From: Sphingobacterium bovistauri
Lineage (GTDB): Bacteria; Bacteroidota; Bacteroidia; Sphingobacteriales; Sphingobacteriaceae
NCBI RefSeq assembly: GCF_020295405.1
Contig: NZ_JADEYP010000005.1
Location: 104,338-168,337, forward strand
DNA length: 64,000 bases
Reading direction: 5' to 3'
Part shown: piece after piece, positions 37,037 through 46,689 of the stretch
Position numbering within the stretch: position 1 is the first letter of the stretch
Layout: every line of letters begins with the position of its first letter
Position numbers and translations under genes: made by a program
Notes under the pieces: generated by a model
Database searches by the model: none
What the model was told of the DNA's origin: nothing
What the model saw: only the letters and a program-made list of their open reading frames with translations

Positions 37037-38467
37037 CTATTTTATTTTATTAAATTTTAGTTCTTGCCCGTTTTGAAATAAGGTCAACGAATTGATTTGA
37101 TCATTTTCTTTCGAAAATTTCAGATCGGCTCTAACAGCAGTGTAGAATAATTCTAATTCACTTCTAGGATATACTTGAATAGATTGTTGTCCCGTAAGTT
37201 GTGCAAATATATTTCCATTATCATCCGCTGTAATATCAAATTTTAGCTCCGTTTGTTTTTCATATGCATAGGTTCCAAGTAATTGTTTGACTTGAAATTC
37301 CATTAATACAATCGCTTCAGATAATGTTTCTCTCTCAATTTTTGGAACTTGTTGGTTCTGTAAAATCTTGTCAATAGCTGAAGTCAGGGGATATACGTTT
37401 ATCGTATTCCATTTGTTAAGCAAGGCAATGAAATAGCGTTGATTTTTATTTTCTCGAACAATAATACTATAATATCCAGGGTAGCCTCCAGTGTGGAAAT
37501 GCATTTTATTTTCATTACTCGTACTATCTGTAAATAACCAGCCATTGCCGTAATACAATCCGGAAAACTGTATATATTTTCCATCATTAAGTGTGTCCAC
37601 ACTAATTGATTTAATGAATTTTTCCTTCTTTAGAAGGCTATTTTTATACAATGCTTCATTCCATTTTAACAAATCTTGTGCTGTACTAGCGATACCATAA
37701 GGACCATTTATACCATCAAAATATTGGACATATCGATACGAAGGAAAATCATCTACAGATTTGAAAGATTTAGATTTTGCATCATATGCTAATCCTTTTG
37801 CATAGTTTTTTAAGTTTGATTTTGGAGAGCGAGCAGAAAAGACAGATGTATTAATCATACCCGCAGGCTTGAAAATATTCTTTTCCATATATTGTGAAAA
37901 TGGTTGTCCAGAAACTTTCTCTACAATCAGTGATAATAAAATCCAATTCGTATTGGAGTACCAGTATTTTTCACCAGGTGTAAACAATAGTGTATCAATC
38001 TTATCTTCTACTATTTTTAATATATCTGCATTCGAATTTATTTTTGTCTTATCAATCCAATTGGGATCCCATGCTAAAAATTCTGAAATTCCAGATGTGT
38101 TTCGTAGAAGATTCTTAATCTTTACGCCTTTGAATTTAAGATTGGAAAAATATTTATTGATTTCATCTTCAAATGATAGTTTTCCCTTCTCCTCTAACTG
38201 CATGACGGCCATTGCGGTAAACTGTTTACTAACTGAGGCCAGCTCGAAACGACTTAATGCATTGATTTTATTATGCTTTTCAGCATCTTCATGTCCAAAG
38301 TACTTTTCAAAAATTACTTTTCCTGAATCGACTACCATAAATGCACCACTTAACTCGCTATCGGTATTTAATGATTCAAATAATGAATCAATCCGGGATG
38401 TTTTATCTTGTGCATATGTGTGAGCTAATAGAATCAGACCTATAATTGTTAGAAATATCTTTCTCAT
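37037..38467 (-). CDS. Secreted serine hydrolase (beta-lactamase class C family)
   Basis: 476 aa from ATG 38467, chosen because it opens a clean signal peptide (MRKIFLTIIGLILLAHTYAQ); an upstream ATG at 38491 adds 8 residues. Class C/DD-peptidase fold: catalytic SxxK in LASVSKQFTAM, YSN in WYSNTNW, and HTGG near residue 340. A C-terminal ~100-residue lipocalin-like extension follows. Substrate unknown: D-amino esterase, carboxypeptidase or other. It sits within the PspA/flotillin operon, which is unusual company. Confidence 0.85.
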   Translation of the reverse strand: MRKIFLTIIGLILLAHTYAQDKTSRIDSLFESLNTDSELSGAFMVVDSGKVIFEKYFGHEDAEKHNKINALSRFELASVSKQFTAMAVMQLEEKGKLSFEDEINKYFSNLKFKGVKIKNLLRNTSGISEFLAWDPNWIDKTKINSNADILKIVEDKIDTLLFTPGEKYWYSNTNWILLSLIVEKVSGQPFSQYMEKNIFKPAGMINTSVFSARSPKSNLKNYAKGLAYDAKSKSFKSVDDFPSYRYVQYFDGINGPYGIASTAQDLLKWNEALYKNSLLKKEKFIKSISVDTLNDGKYIQFSGLYYGNGWLFTDSTSNENKMHFHTGGYPGYYSIIVRENKNQRYFIALLNKWNTINVYPLTSAIDKILQNQQVPKIERETLSEAIVLMEFQVKQLLGTYAYEKQTELKFDITADDNGNIFAQLTGQQSIQVYPRSELELFYTAVRADLKFSKENDQINSLTLFQNGQELKFNKIK

Positions 38468-38539
38468 GTATGGGATAATAGTAATAATCATTTGAAACAG
38501 GAGTTTACTCTTTAGAGCAAACTCCTTGCGTATCCTGCT

Positions 38540-40657
38540 TTAAATTAATTTTTTATTCGATAGTCCTAAGTTTTTAGCTATTCCGAACAATGAATTAATA
38601 AATCCTTTGTCTTCTTCGTTATCTTCCGACGAAGCTGCTTGCTGTAACTTAATCAAGGCTGCCGAAACAGTAAGATTCTTGATGTCGTTTGACGAAATAC
38701 CATATTTATCCGCTAAAGAGCGTACCTTCTCAGCTAAATCACCTTTACCATCCGGCCCCAACAATGAATTCTTGATATCTGTAGCATGTTGTGAATTGTT
38801 TATTAAATGATCAAAACCTTTAGAATTGGATACTTGACGGACAATATTCTCGAAGAACATCGTTTCACCCCCAACGATATCTATTTTAGCCGATTTCAAT
38901 GCTTCAGACAATACAGAAGCTTGTGCTCCTGCGATATCTTTTTGGATATTGATATGTGCCAATTCGATGTCGCGCTCTTTTTGTAATTGCAATTTGAATT
39001 CTTCGTGCGCTTGTCCTGCATCATTCAATTGTTTCATTGCCGATGCTTTTTCTTCAATACCTTTTGCTTCTGCTAATGCCTTCTCGCGTATCACTTCTGC
39101 TTGCGCCAAGCCTTCTTTACGTGTTGCTTCGGCTTTTTTCTCAATTACAGATGCTTCTTTAGTACCTTGAATTTCTACAGCTTCTGCTTTTGCTACCATC
39201 ACTTCTGCTTCTGACAACCCTACAGCAGCTTCTTCTTTTGCCTTAGCTTCTGCAATGATTTTGCGGGCTTCAGCTTCTTTAGCTGAAGCTTCTTTCTTCG
39301 ATTCGGCCTCTATCAATAATTCTTGAGCTTTTTTCTCTGCAATTTTGCGAGATGCTTCTGCGTCTATTACTTTCTTCTCCGCTTCTTGTTCAGCAGCAAT
39401 TTTTGCTGCTTCAGCAGCTTTTACAGTTGCAATTAATCGTTCTTCTGCTTCTTGCGATGCTGCGATGACACCCGCTTGTTTCTTACGTTCTACTTCACGG
39501 AATACTTCTACATCTTTTACAGCTTGTTGTTCTTCAATTACACCTTTTTCTAATTGTACACGCTCTTTGATTACATTTTGAATAGATTTTTGCTCTGTCT
39601 CTATCGAACGTTGCTTGTCAATCTGTGCCAATGTCACGATACGCTCTCGTTCTGTTGCTTCCAATGCACGATCTTTCTCTACACGCTCTGTCTCTACAGC
39701 ATCTGTACGCAATTTGTTTTTCTCTGCGATAATGATTTGGCGCATTTTGTTCTCTTCTTGAATCGCTAATGATTCTTCTGTAGAGATGCGTACTGTTTCG
39801 GATTTTAAACGTTCTTCTTCACGCACTTTAAGTATTTCAGCCTCCTCGCGAGATTTAATATTTTCGATTTCACGTCGTTGCTTCTCCTCTTTCTCCGCCA
39901 ATTGACGTTCCAATTCTAAGATTGCTTCACGTGCTTCTACGTCTTGTTTTTTGATGACTTTTTCTTCTTCACGACGAATTAAGTTTGCATTCATGTTTTG
40001 TTTTGCAGTCAATTCGGTGATTTTTTTAATACCTTCAGAATCTAAGATATTGTCTGGGCTTAGAAATTGTAATTCTGTTTGTTCTAAATAATCAATAGCA
40101 CAGTCATCTAAAATATAACCGTTCAAATCTGTACCGATGATGTTCAAAATTTCATCACGAAATTCTCTCCGTGCTTCATACAATTCGATGAAATCAAATT
40201 TCTTACCTACAGTCTTTAAAGCCTCCGAAAACTTAGATTCAAAAATACTTTTTAAAGTGTCTGGATCACTCGCACGATCACAACCTAAATTTTGAGCAAC
40301 ATTAATGACGTCATCAACGGATTTATTGACACGTACGAAAAATGCAACTTTTATGTCTGCCCGGATATTATCTTTACAAATCAAACCATCACCCTGCATA
40401 CGGTTTATTTCAATTTTTTTCACTGAAATATCCATGATTTCCATTTTGTGGAAAACAGGAATAACGTACATCCCTTTGTTGAAAGTTACACTGGATCCAC
40501 CTACACCTGTACGCACAATGGCTTTGCCTTGTGGTATTTTTTTGTAGAACATGCTCAGTACTACAAAAAATGCAATAATGATAAAGACTACAGCCCCTAC
40601 CGCAATAAGTATCACGCCTGTTAGTCCATCGATTAATAGTAATTGATTAGTAGTCAT
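38540..40657 (-). CDS. Flotillin family protein
   Basis: 705 aa. N-terminal membrane anchor (~10-35, GVILIAVGAVVFIIIAFFVVLSM), SPFH/band-7 domain to ~215, then a very long Glu/Lys/Ala-rich coiled coil (~215-560, many REEEK and EAKKxA heptads) and a short C-terminal domain. Flotillins organise membrane microdomains. The YqiK-like length and the immediately upstream NfeD/YqiJ-like gene match the standard flotillin-NfeD pairing. Confidence 0.92.
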   Translation of the reverse strand: MTTNQLLLIDGLTGVILIAVGAVVFIIIAFFVVLSMFYKKIPQGKAIVRTGVGGSSVTFNKGMYVIPVFHKMEIMDISVKKIEINRMQGDGLICKDNIRADIKVAFFVRVNKSVDDVINVAQNLGCDRASDPDTLKSIFESKFSEALKTVGKKFDFIELYEARREFRDEILNIIGTDLNGYILDDCAIDYLEQTELQFLSPDNILDSEGIKKITELTAKQNMNANLIRREEEKVIKKQDVEAREAILELERQLAEKEEKQRREIENIKSREEAEILKVREEERLKSETVRISTEESLAIQEENKMRQIIIAEKNKLRTDAVETERVEKDRALEATERERIVTLAQIDKQRSIETEQKSIQNVIKERVQLEKGVIEEQQAVKDVEVFREVERKKQAGVIAASQEAEERLIATVKAAEAAKIAAEQEAEKKVIDAEASRKIAEKKAQELLIEAESKKEASAKEAEARKIIAEAKAKEEAAVGLSEAEVMVAKAEAVEIQGTKEASVIEKKAEATRKEGLAQAEVIREKALAEAKGIEEKASAMKQLNDAGQAHEEFKLQLQKERDIELAHINIQKDIAGAQASVLSEALKSAKIDIVGGETMFFENIVRQVSNSKGFDHLINNSQHATDIKNSLLGPDGKGDLAEKVRSLADKYGISSNDIKNLTVSAALIKLQQAASSEDNEEDKGFINSLFGIAKNLGLSNKKLI

Positions 40658-40677
40658 TAGTATTTAAGTTTTATATT

Positions 40678-41361
40678 TTAAAAGTTATTTAGTGTTATAT
40701 TCTTTTGTACGTAATAGTATTTTTTGTCAGGAGTTTCATCTACGATAATGATTTCGTCTTCGTAATTGATGCTTTCTCCATTTAGACTTTTCACATTTAA
40801 TCGAATTACATCATTCTGAATCATTATTTCGGCAGAGCCAATGTTGTTTCCTTTTAATGATGATTTCATTCTACCTGTTCGTCCTAAAAATTCGTGTGCT
40901 TCTTCTCCTGTATATCCTACTTTTTGGTATAATTTCACTACAGGAATAGTGACATAATGCATAAAAAAATAAGTCAGGACAAATATGGGGACCAGAATCC
41001 AAATAGATTTCCATCCATAATTTCCTAAATGAAAAAATAAAGATGTTGCAATAGTGATTATCCAGCCAATAAATTTGAATAGAGTCACAATCACCATCAA
41101 AGGCGCTTTTCCGATATTTATGTAATCCATCGCTTTTGATAGAAATGACGGTTCTACGTTACTGTCATGATCTACATCCGTGTCACCTTCAATATCTTGT
41201 ATATCTGCTCCTTCGAAATTAGCATCCACATCTGTACCTCCAAAATCAAATCCATCGCCCATGAGCATCGTAAATAACCAATACAATAGCGATAGCGCTG
41301 TAAATAACGTCATTATTGCATTTGGCAATGGATTAAAAAGTATATTTAGGACTTCTGCCAT
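40678..41361 (-). CDS. NfeD/YqiJ-like membrane protein
   Basis: 227 aa. Membrane helices at ~8-32, ~85-112 and ~117-140, an acidic loop between the first two (FGGTDVDANFEGADIQDIEGDTD), and a C-terminal OB-fold-like NfeD domain (GRTGRMKSSLKGNNIGSAEIMIQNDVIRLNVK...). It is the expected flotillin partner, 20 bp before the flotillin gene. Confidence 0.82.
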   Translation of the reverse strand: MAEVLNILFNPLPNAIMTLFTALSLLYWLFTMLMGDGFDFGGTDVDANFEGADIQDIEGDTDVDHDSNVEPSFLSKAMDYINIGKAPLMVIVTLFKFIGWIITIATSLFFHLGNYGWKSIWILVPIFVLTYFFMHYVTIPVVKLYQKVGYTGEEAHEFLGRTGRMKSSLKGNNIGSAEIMIQNDVIRLNVKSLNGESINYEDEIIIVDETPDKKYYYVQKNITLNNF

Positions 41362-41370
41362 AATTTAGTT

Positions 41371-41565
41371 TTAAAGAGTTTGTCTTTTAAAGGTGTACAT
41401 GTAAGAAAAGGAAGTGCCACTCATGGATAAATCTTGTACACTTACTAGTTCCCAACCTTGTCGACCCAAGTCATTTAATGTTTCTTCTATATCTTCTACT
41501 TTAATTTCTGTAGTCCACATTGAATTGGGCGCGATCTTAATAGTTTTATATTCGAATCTTTTCAT
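41371..41565 (-). CDS. DUF4177 small protein
   Basis: 64 aa. Begins MKRFEYKTIKI and contains LGRQGWELVSVQ, the defining DUF4177 features; no membrane segment. Tightly packed (1 bp from the next gene upstream), so cotranscribed. Function unknown. Confidence 0.8.
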   Translation of the reverse strand: MKRFEYKTIKIAPNSMWTTEIKVEDIEETLNDLGRQGWELVSVQDLSMSGTSFSYMYTFKRQTL

Positions 41566-41566
41566 G

Positions 41567-41818
41567 TTAATATGTTGGGATTTTTAATTGAAAATGTTTT
41601 CTAATGGTTATTAAATAAATCAATGATCCTAAAATGGGAGTAAACAATATGAGTAACCCTATTAATAGCCTATCTAAGGAGTTATATTTAAAATCTCGTC
41701 TGAATAAATCAACAAATGCTATCACCATTAAAAACAAGGGTATTAAGCATAAGAAAAGTACAGTTATCAACAGGAAGAACTCGTTTACTCCAATATTTAG
41801 AAATAATAGATTTTCCAT
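41567..41818 (-). CDS. PLDc_N-like small membrane protein
   Basis: 83 aa, two membrane helices (~12-37 and ~50-72). DLFRRDF and PILGSLIYLI match the PLDc_N (cardiolipin-synthase N-terminal) pattern. It overlaps no neighbour but is only 2 bp from PspA. An inner-membrane partner is inferred from context. Confidence 0.75.
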   Translation of the reverse strand: MENLLFLNIGVNEFFLLITVLFLCLIPLFLMVIAFVDLFRRDFKYNSLDRLLIGLLILFTPILGSLIYLITIRKHFQLKIPTY

Positions 41819-41820
41819 GG

Positions 41821-42519
41821 TTACAAGTTTTTAATTTTTTGTTTTAATTGTTCCAAATCTTGCATTGCTGTGTTATCCGAGCTATCTAAAAGATAATCTA
41901 TTTGTTGTTCTGTGCTTAGTTGGATAATTTCTTCAGTTGCGTCATTATGAGCTTCTTGGTTTTGTAACTTTAATTTCATTTTTTTCAAAAGCTCAATCGT
42001 ACTATTGTTGTCTATATTGGCCATTTGTTGGTTCGCAAACTCAGAAGCATTATTGATACGTTGTTTGGCTTTTAGTGTAGACAGTTCTTTTTCCCACTTT
42101 GCAATATTAAACTTTAATATATCTATTTTATTGTTAATTAAATTAGTTTTTTCTGCAAAAAGTAAATTTTCGTTTGTGACTTCTGTAGCTTCTTGTGTCA
42201 ATTTCTTTTTGATATTAAGTGCTTCTAATGCTAGATGATCAGCTTTGGAAGATTCTATTTCTTGCTTTTGTGCTTTTTGCAATAATAAAACAGCTTTTGC
42301 TTCATAGCTTTCTGCATCATTAAGTTTGTTCTTAGCTAAATTCTCATTTCTAATGATTTGCGCCCGATTCAAGATATAAGCTTCTGTCAGTTCAGATAAT
42401 TGTTGTTTCATTTCCTCGATTCCGTTTTCAATCAAACGAATGGGATTTTCCATTTTATCGACTAAAGCATGAATCTCTGCCTGTCCGATTTTTAAAAGTC
42501 TTTTGAAAATATTCATCAC
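41821..42519 (-). CDS. pspA: PspA/IM30 family membrane-stress protein
   Basis: 232 aa, almost entirely coiled coil (~25-190) after an amphipathic N-terminus (MNIFKRLLKIGQAEIHALVDKMENPIRLIENGIEEM), the signature of PspA/ESCRT-III-like proteins. It binds stressed membranes as oligomers. The key effector of this operon, with flotillin downstream. Confidence 0.88.
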   Translation of the reverse strand: MMNIFKRLLKIGQAEIHALVDKMENPIRLIENGIEEMKQQLSELTEAYILNRAQIIRNENLAKNKLNDAESYEAKAVLLLQKAQKQEIESSKADHLALEALNIKKKLTQEATEVTNENLLFAEKTNLINNKIDILKFNIAKWEKELSTLKAKQRINNASEFANQQMANIDNNSTIELLKKMKLKLQNQEAHNDATEEIIQLSTEQQIDYLLDSSDNTAMQDLEQLKQKIKNL

Positions 42520-42526
42520 ACGTTCT

Positions 42527-42916
42527 TTATTGTTTTGAAAATTGTATTAGTTGTTCATGATATTCACTTAGTAAAAGTGAAAGGGAATTAATTGCCGCAT
42601 CAAATTCATTTTGATCCAGATTATGCAATTGCAAAGTGTATCTGAAAATTACACGCTTACCATCTTCAGTCAGTGCAAACGCACCATGAATAATATCTCT
42701 ATTTTTAATTAATAGTGATTTGAAAAGATGGATGTTGTCCACGTGTAAAGAAAAAAGATGCTGTTCGAAAATTATAATAGGTGGTGTCACGCCTATAATC
42801 AGATTCTTAATGCCATCAAAATTGTTTTCGATAAGAAAAAAACCTTCTTTTTCATTCTTACTGATGATGGTATAGTCCAAATCCAGAATAAATTTTTCAA
42901 CAGTTTTGAAGTTCAT
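42527..42916 (-). CDS. YbjN/CesT-like small protein
   Basis: 129 aa, globular alpha/beta: FILDLDYTIISKNEKEGFFLI and GAFALTEDGKRVIFRYTLQL resemble the YbjN / secretion-chaperone fold. First gene of the PspA operon, 7 bp before pspA. By position it may be a PspA partner; this is an inference. Confidence 0.65.
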   Translation of the reverse strand: MNFKTVEKFILDLDYTIISKNEKEGFFLIENNFDGIKNLIIGVTPPIIIFEQHLFSLHVDNIHLFKSLLIKNRDIIHGAFALTEDGKRVIFRYTLQLHNLDQNEFDAAINSLSLLLSEYHEQLIQFSKQ

Positions 42917-42931
42917 TGGCTAATTATTTTT

Positions 42932-42939
42932 TATATTTG
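42932..42939 (+). promoter_or_regulatory. -7 box of the XRE regulator gene
   Basis: TATATTTG fits TAnnTTTG; an upstream TTTG at 42905-42908 gives a 23-nt spacer, longer than usual. Confidence 0.4.
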
Positions 42940-42967
42940 CTTATATTGTTAGCATAAAGATACTGAA

Positions 42968-42984
42968 TGCAAAATATTTTTGCA
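42968..42984. promoter_or_regulatory. Candidate operator between PspA operon and XRE gene
   Basis: TGCAAAATATTTTTGCA: 7-bp arms TGCAAAA/TTTTGCA around a 3-nt centre, placed in the 92-bp divergent promoter region. The size suits an XRE-family dimer. Confidence 0.45.
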
Positions 42985-43008
42985 AAATAATTTTACATTT
43001 TTTTTGAA

Positions 43009-43662
43009 ATGAGTCAAATTGGGAATAATATTAAGAAGCTAAGAAAGGTGAAAGGGTTAAGTCAGCAAGCTTTTGCAGATATGTTTAACTTGACTAGGGG
43101 TAATATTTCCTCTTATGAGGAATTTAGAGCTGAACCGAAAATTGCGGTTGTTTTGCATATTGCAAAATATTTTAGCATTCCGGTTGCCGAGTTGTTGGAA
43201 AATCAGCTTACTGTTAATGAGATTTTAAATTTTGAAGATCATTTTGATCAAACGTCTATTAAATTGGATTCAAAAAATCTAACTGAATTACCCTTATTAA
43301 ATCGAGAATATTTACAGAATTCAGATAAAGTTGATATTAAAGAGTTGCCAAATATCTATTTTCCCATATATACTAAGCATAAAATGTTGGCTGTAGAAGT
43401 GACGAATCTGATTCCACATCTAGTTGATTTTCCTTATGTAGAAGGTTCGGTATTATTTTTTGAGCATGTTGAAATAGATATTCTACACACTTTAGATACT
43501 AAAATTGGTTTTTATTTAAATCAAAATGATTTATTTTTTGGATCATATAGTGTCGAGGATAAGGAAATAAAATTGAAATTGAATGATTGGAAGGAAGAAA
43601 CTTTTACGCAAGAAAATAGACAGTACTTCTGGAAGCTCTATGCTCAATTTTCGAGAGTATGA
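43009..43662 (+). CDS. XRE-family transcriptional regulator, LexA-like C-terminus
   Basis: 217 aa. Helix-turn-helix at ~5-60 (IGNNIKKLRKVKGLSQQAFADMFNLTRGNISSYE), then a beta-rich C-terminal half (~95-217) that resembles an S24/LexA-like fold but without an evident Ser-Lys catalytic pair. It diverges from the PspA operon, so it is a good candidate regulator of that operon and of itself. Confidence 0.8.
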   Translation: MSQIGNNIKKLRKVKGLSQQAFADMFNLTRGNISSYEEFRAEPKIAVVLHIAKYFSIPVAELLENQLTVNEILNFEDHFDQTSIKLDSKNLTELPLLNREYLQNSDKVDIKELPNIYFPIYTKHKMLAVEVTNLIPHLVDFPYVEGSVLFFEHVEIDILHTLDTKIGFYLNQNDLFFGSYSVEDKEIKLKLNDWKEETFTQENRQYFWKLYAQFSRV

Positions 43663-43668
43663 TTTAAC

Positions 43669-43709
43669 AAAAAGTCCTCCATTTATAATTGAAATGGAGG
43701 ACTTTTTGT
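43669..43709. terminator. Bidirectional terminator between XRE gene and uvrA
   Basis: Perfect 16-bp stem AAAAAGTCCTCCATTT and complement, 7-nt loop, flanked by A and T runs; convergent genes on both sides. Confidence 0.88.
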
Positions 43710-43710
43710 T

Positions 43711-46554
43711 CTATTTCATTTCTTCTTTCAAGAATCGAGCAGTTTCTGAATTTTTGACTTTAAGTAAGTCTTCTGGAATTCCTGAGAATAATAATTGACC
43801 TCCTTCGCGACCTCCTTCAGGCCCCATGTCTATAATCCAATCCGCTGTTTTAATAACGTCTAAGTTGTGTTCGATAATCAATACTGTATTACCTCTATCG
43901 ACTAAGCGATTTATAACTCCCAATAATACATTTACATCTTCAAAATGTAATCCTGTGGTTGGTTCGTCTAGAATATAGAATGTATTTCCTGTATCTTTTT
44001 TCGAAAGTTCAGTAGCAAGTTTGACACGTTGTGCTTCACCGCCAGATAAAGTCGTCGAAGATTGTCCTAAAGTCAAATAGCCTAACCCGACATCTTGCAG
44101 TGTCTTAATTTTGCGGTATATGGAAGGGATATGTTCAAAGAAATCTACAGCTTCATTGATGCTCATATCTAATACATCCGAAATAGATTTTCCTTTATAG
44201 CGAACTTCCAAAGTTTCACGTGTGTAGCGTTTGCCATGGCACGATTCACAAGGAACTTGCACGTCAGGCAAGAAATTCATTTCAATAAGTTTCATTCCGG
44301 CTCCCTGACAAGTCTCACAACGGCCACCTTTTACATTGAAAGAGAACTGCCCTGGTTTGTAGCCTCGAATTTTTGCTTCTGGCAACTGAACATAAAGCGT
44401 ACGGATATCAGAGAAGACACCTGTGTATGTTGATGGATTTGATCTTGGTGTTCTTCCAATTGGACTTTGATCAATCTCTATGACTTTGTCAATATGATTT
44501 AGTCCTTCAATACTTTTATGCGGCATTGGAGTTGCCTTTGCTCGGAAAAAGTATTTGTTCAGAATAGGGTAGAGTGTTCCTGTTATTAAACTGGATTTGC
44601 CTGATCCTGAAACTCCAGTTACTAGAATCAATTTTCCTAATGGAAAATCAACGGATACATTTTTAAGATTATTCCCTGTGGCTCCTTTTAGAGAAAGTAC
44701 ATTTCCATTACCTTGTCTTCTTTCTAGTGGAACAGTAATTTCTTTTTTACCATTCAAATATGCTGCTGTAAGTGAATTTGATTTTAAAATTTGTTTTGGC
44801 AAACCTTGTGCAACAATTTCACCTCCGTTGATTCCTGCTGCAGGTCCCATGTCAATTACATAATCAGCATTGAGAATCATATCTTTATCATGTTCTACTA
44901 CAAGAACCGAGTTTCCAATATCACGTAGGTTTTTTAATGATTTGATAAGGCGTTCATTATCGCGTTGGTGTAAACCAATGCTTGGTTCATCGAGGATGTA
45001 CAATACATTGACCAATTGTGAACCTATTTGTGTTGCCAACCGAATACGTTGTGCTTCGCCGCCAGATAATGTCTTGGAAGAACGATTAAGGGTAAGGTAA
45101 TTTAATCCTACATCTAACAAAAAGCCAAGACGTGTCTTTATTTCTTTAAGGATTTCAACAGCAATTGTTTTTTGACGATCATCCATTTTATCCTCGATAT
45201 TTTCAAGCCAATTTGCCAACACCGAAATATCCATAGCCGCTAGCTCTGCGATATTTTTGTCAGCAATTTTGAAATGTAAAGATTCCTTTCTTAGTTTATT
45301 ACCATGACATTTGGGACAAATTACTTGTGTGCGAAATTCATCCAAAGCAGGAGCATCATCTGAATATTTTCCGCTTTGTTCTTCTAGCATCTTGAAAATT
45401 CCTGAAAAGCTAACTTTATATTCTCTTGATCCGTATGATCCATAAGAAACGGTAAGAGGAACAGGTTCTTCAGCTCCAAAAAGCATCAAATCAATTTGTT
45501 CTTCAGTCAGTTTGTCTATTGGATTTGTAAGTGAAATTTCAAACTTTTTAGCTACAGCTTTCAGAATTGCACTATTCCAACTCTCTTTTAGTGAGCCTAA
45601 TGGGACAATACCACCTTTTTGAATGCTCAATTTTTTGTCGGGAATAACAATGTCTTTATCTATTTCAAAAACATAGCCCAAGCCATCACACTTAGGACAA
45701 GCGCCATAAGGTGAGTTGAATGAAAAAGTATTAGGTTGCGGTTCATCGTATGAAATTCCCGACTCCGCGTCCATTAAATATCTACTGAAAAATTGCTCTT
45801 TCGTATTATCACGGTTAACAATTTTAATAATTCCTTTTGCTGCTTTCATCGCTTGCAATACCGAAGTGTACAAACGTTTTTTGTCGCCTTCATTTGCACT
45901 AACTCTGTCAATAACAATTTCAATGTCATGAATTTTGTAGCGGTCAACCTGCATTTTAGGAACTAAGTCCATGATTTCTCCATCAACACGTACTTTGGCA
46001 TATCCTTGCTTACGAATTTGTTCAAACAATTCGCGGTAATGTCCTTTACGGCCTTTTACTACAGGTGCTAAAATATTAATACCTTCGCTTTTAAAGTCTG
46101 TCAGAATGCGTTCTACAATTTGCTCTTCGGACATGCGTTGCATTTTTTTACCTGTCGCATAAGAAAATGCCTCACTAGCTCGAGCATAGAGCAGTCGTAG
46201 AAAGTCGTAAATTTCGGTGATAGTACCTACAGTCGATCGTGGATTTTTATTTGTAGTTTTTTGCTCAATAGATATAACCGGACTCAATCCTGAAATTTTG
46301 TCTACATCAGGACGTTCCAAACCGCCTAAAAACTGACGACTATAGGCTGAAAAAGTCTCCATATACCGTCTTTGCCCTTCGGCATATATCGTGTCAAAAG
46401 CCAATGATGATTTGCCGGATCCACTAAGTCCAGTAATAACGACCAATTCATTTCTTGGAAAGGAAACATCAATGTTTTTCAAATTATGGACACGTGCGCC
46501 ATATACTTCTACTTCACTTTGGTCTCCTAAATCGACTGCTTTTGATTTTGACAT
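43711..46554 (-). CDS. uvrA: Excinuclease ABC subunit A
   Basis: 947 aa, normal length. Damage recognition in nucleotide-excision repair. Two ABC ATPase modules: Walker [11 protein letters not shown] near residue 43 and [10 protein letters not shown] near 655; signature sequences LSGGEAQR in each half. Zinc-finger cysteines [17 protein letters not shown] and CETCQGAG...CESCHGKR. Standalone, convergent with the XRE regulator. Confidence 0.97.
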   Translation of the reverse strand: MSKSKAVDLGDQSEVEVYGARVHNLKNIDVSFPRNELVVITGLSGSGKSSLAFDTIYAEGQRRYMETFSAYSRQFLGGLERPDVDKISGLSPVISIEQKTTNKNPRSTVGTITEIYDFLRLLYARASEAFSYATGKKMQRMSEEQIVERILTDFKSEGINILAPVVKGRKGHYRELFEQIRKQGYAKVRVDGEIMDLVPKMQVDRYKIHDIEIVIDRVSANEGDKKRLYTSVLQAMKAAKGIIKIVNRDNTKEQFFSRYLMDAESGISYDEPQPNTFSFNSPYGACPKCDGLGYVFEIDKDIVIPDKKLSIQKGGIVPLGSLKESWNSAILKAVAKKFEISLTNPIDKLTEEQIDLMLFGAEEPVPLTVSYGSYGSREYKVSFSGIFKMLEEQSGKYSDDAPALDEFRTQVICPKCHGNKLRKESLHFKIADKNIAELAAMDISVLANWLENIEDKMDDRQKTIAVEILKEIKTRLGFLLDVGLNYLTLNRSSKTLSGGEAQRIRLATQIGSQLVNVLYILDEPSIGLHQRDNERLIKSLKNLRDIGNSVLVVEHDKDMILNADYVIDMGPAAGINGGEIVAQGLPKQILKSNSLTAAYLNGKKEITVPLERRQGNGNVLSLKGATGNNLKNVSVDFPLGKLILVTGVSGSGKSSLITGTLYPILNKYFFRAKATPMPHKSIEGLNHIDKVIEIDQSPIGRTPRSNPSTYTGVFSDIRTLYVQLPEAKIRGYKPGQFSFNVKGGRCETCQGAGMKLIEMNFLPDVQVPCESCHGKRYTRETLEVRYKGKSISDVLDMSINEAVDFFEHIPSIYRKIKTLQDVGLGYLTLGQSSTTLSGGEAQRVKLATELSKKDTGNTFYILDEPTTGLHFEDVNVLLGVINRLVDRGNTVLIIEHNLDVIKTADWIIDMGPEGGREGGQLLFSGIPEDLLKVKNSETARFLKEEMK

Positions 46555-46579
46555 ATTGAGCTAAAAATTTTCGAACTTG

Positions 46580-46587
46580 CAAAGTTA
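46580..46587 (-). promoter_or_regulatory. -7 box upstream of uvrA
   Basis: TAACTTTG on the minus strand, 25 bp before the uvrA start. No -33 TTTG at normal spacing. Position fits a short leader. Confidence 0.4.
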
Positions 46588-46689
46588 CTCATTATTGATC
46601 GGACTTTATACTGATGTGTAAGTTGTTATTAGTTAATATTATATTTAGATGATAGAATAATTTTTGTAATTTGGGTAAAAAAGTTCCTT

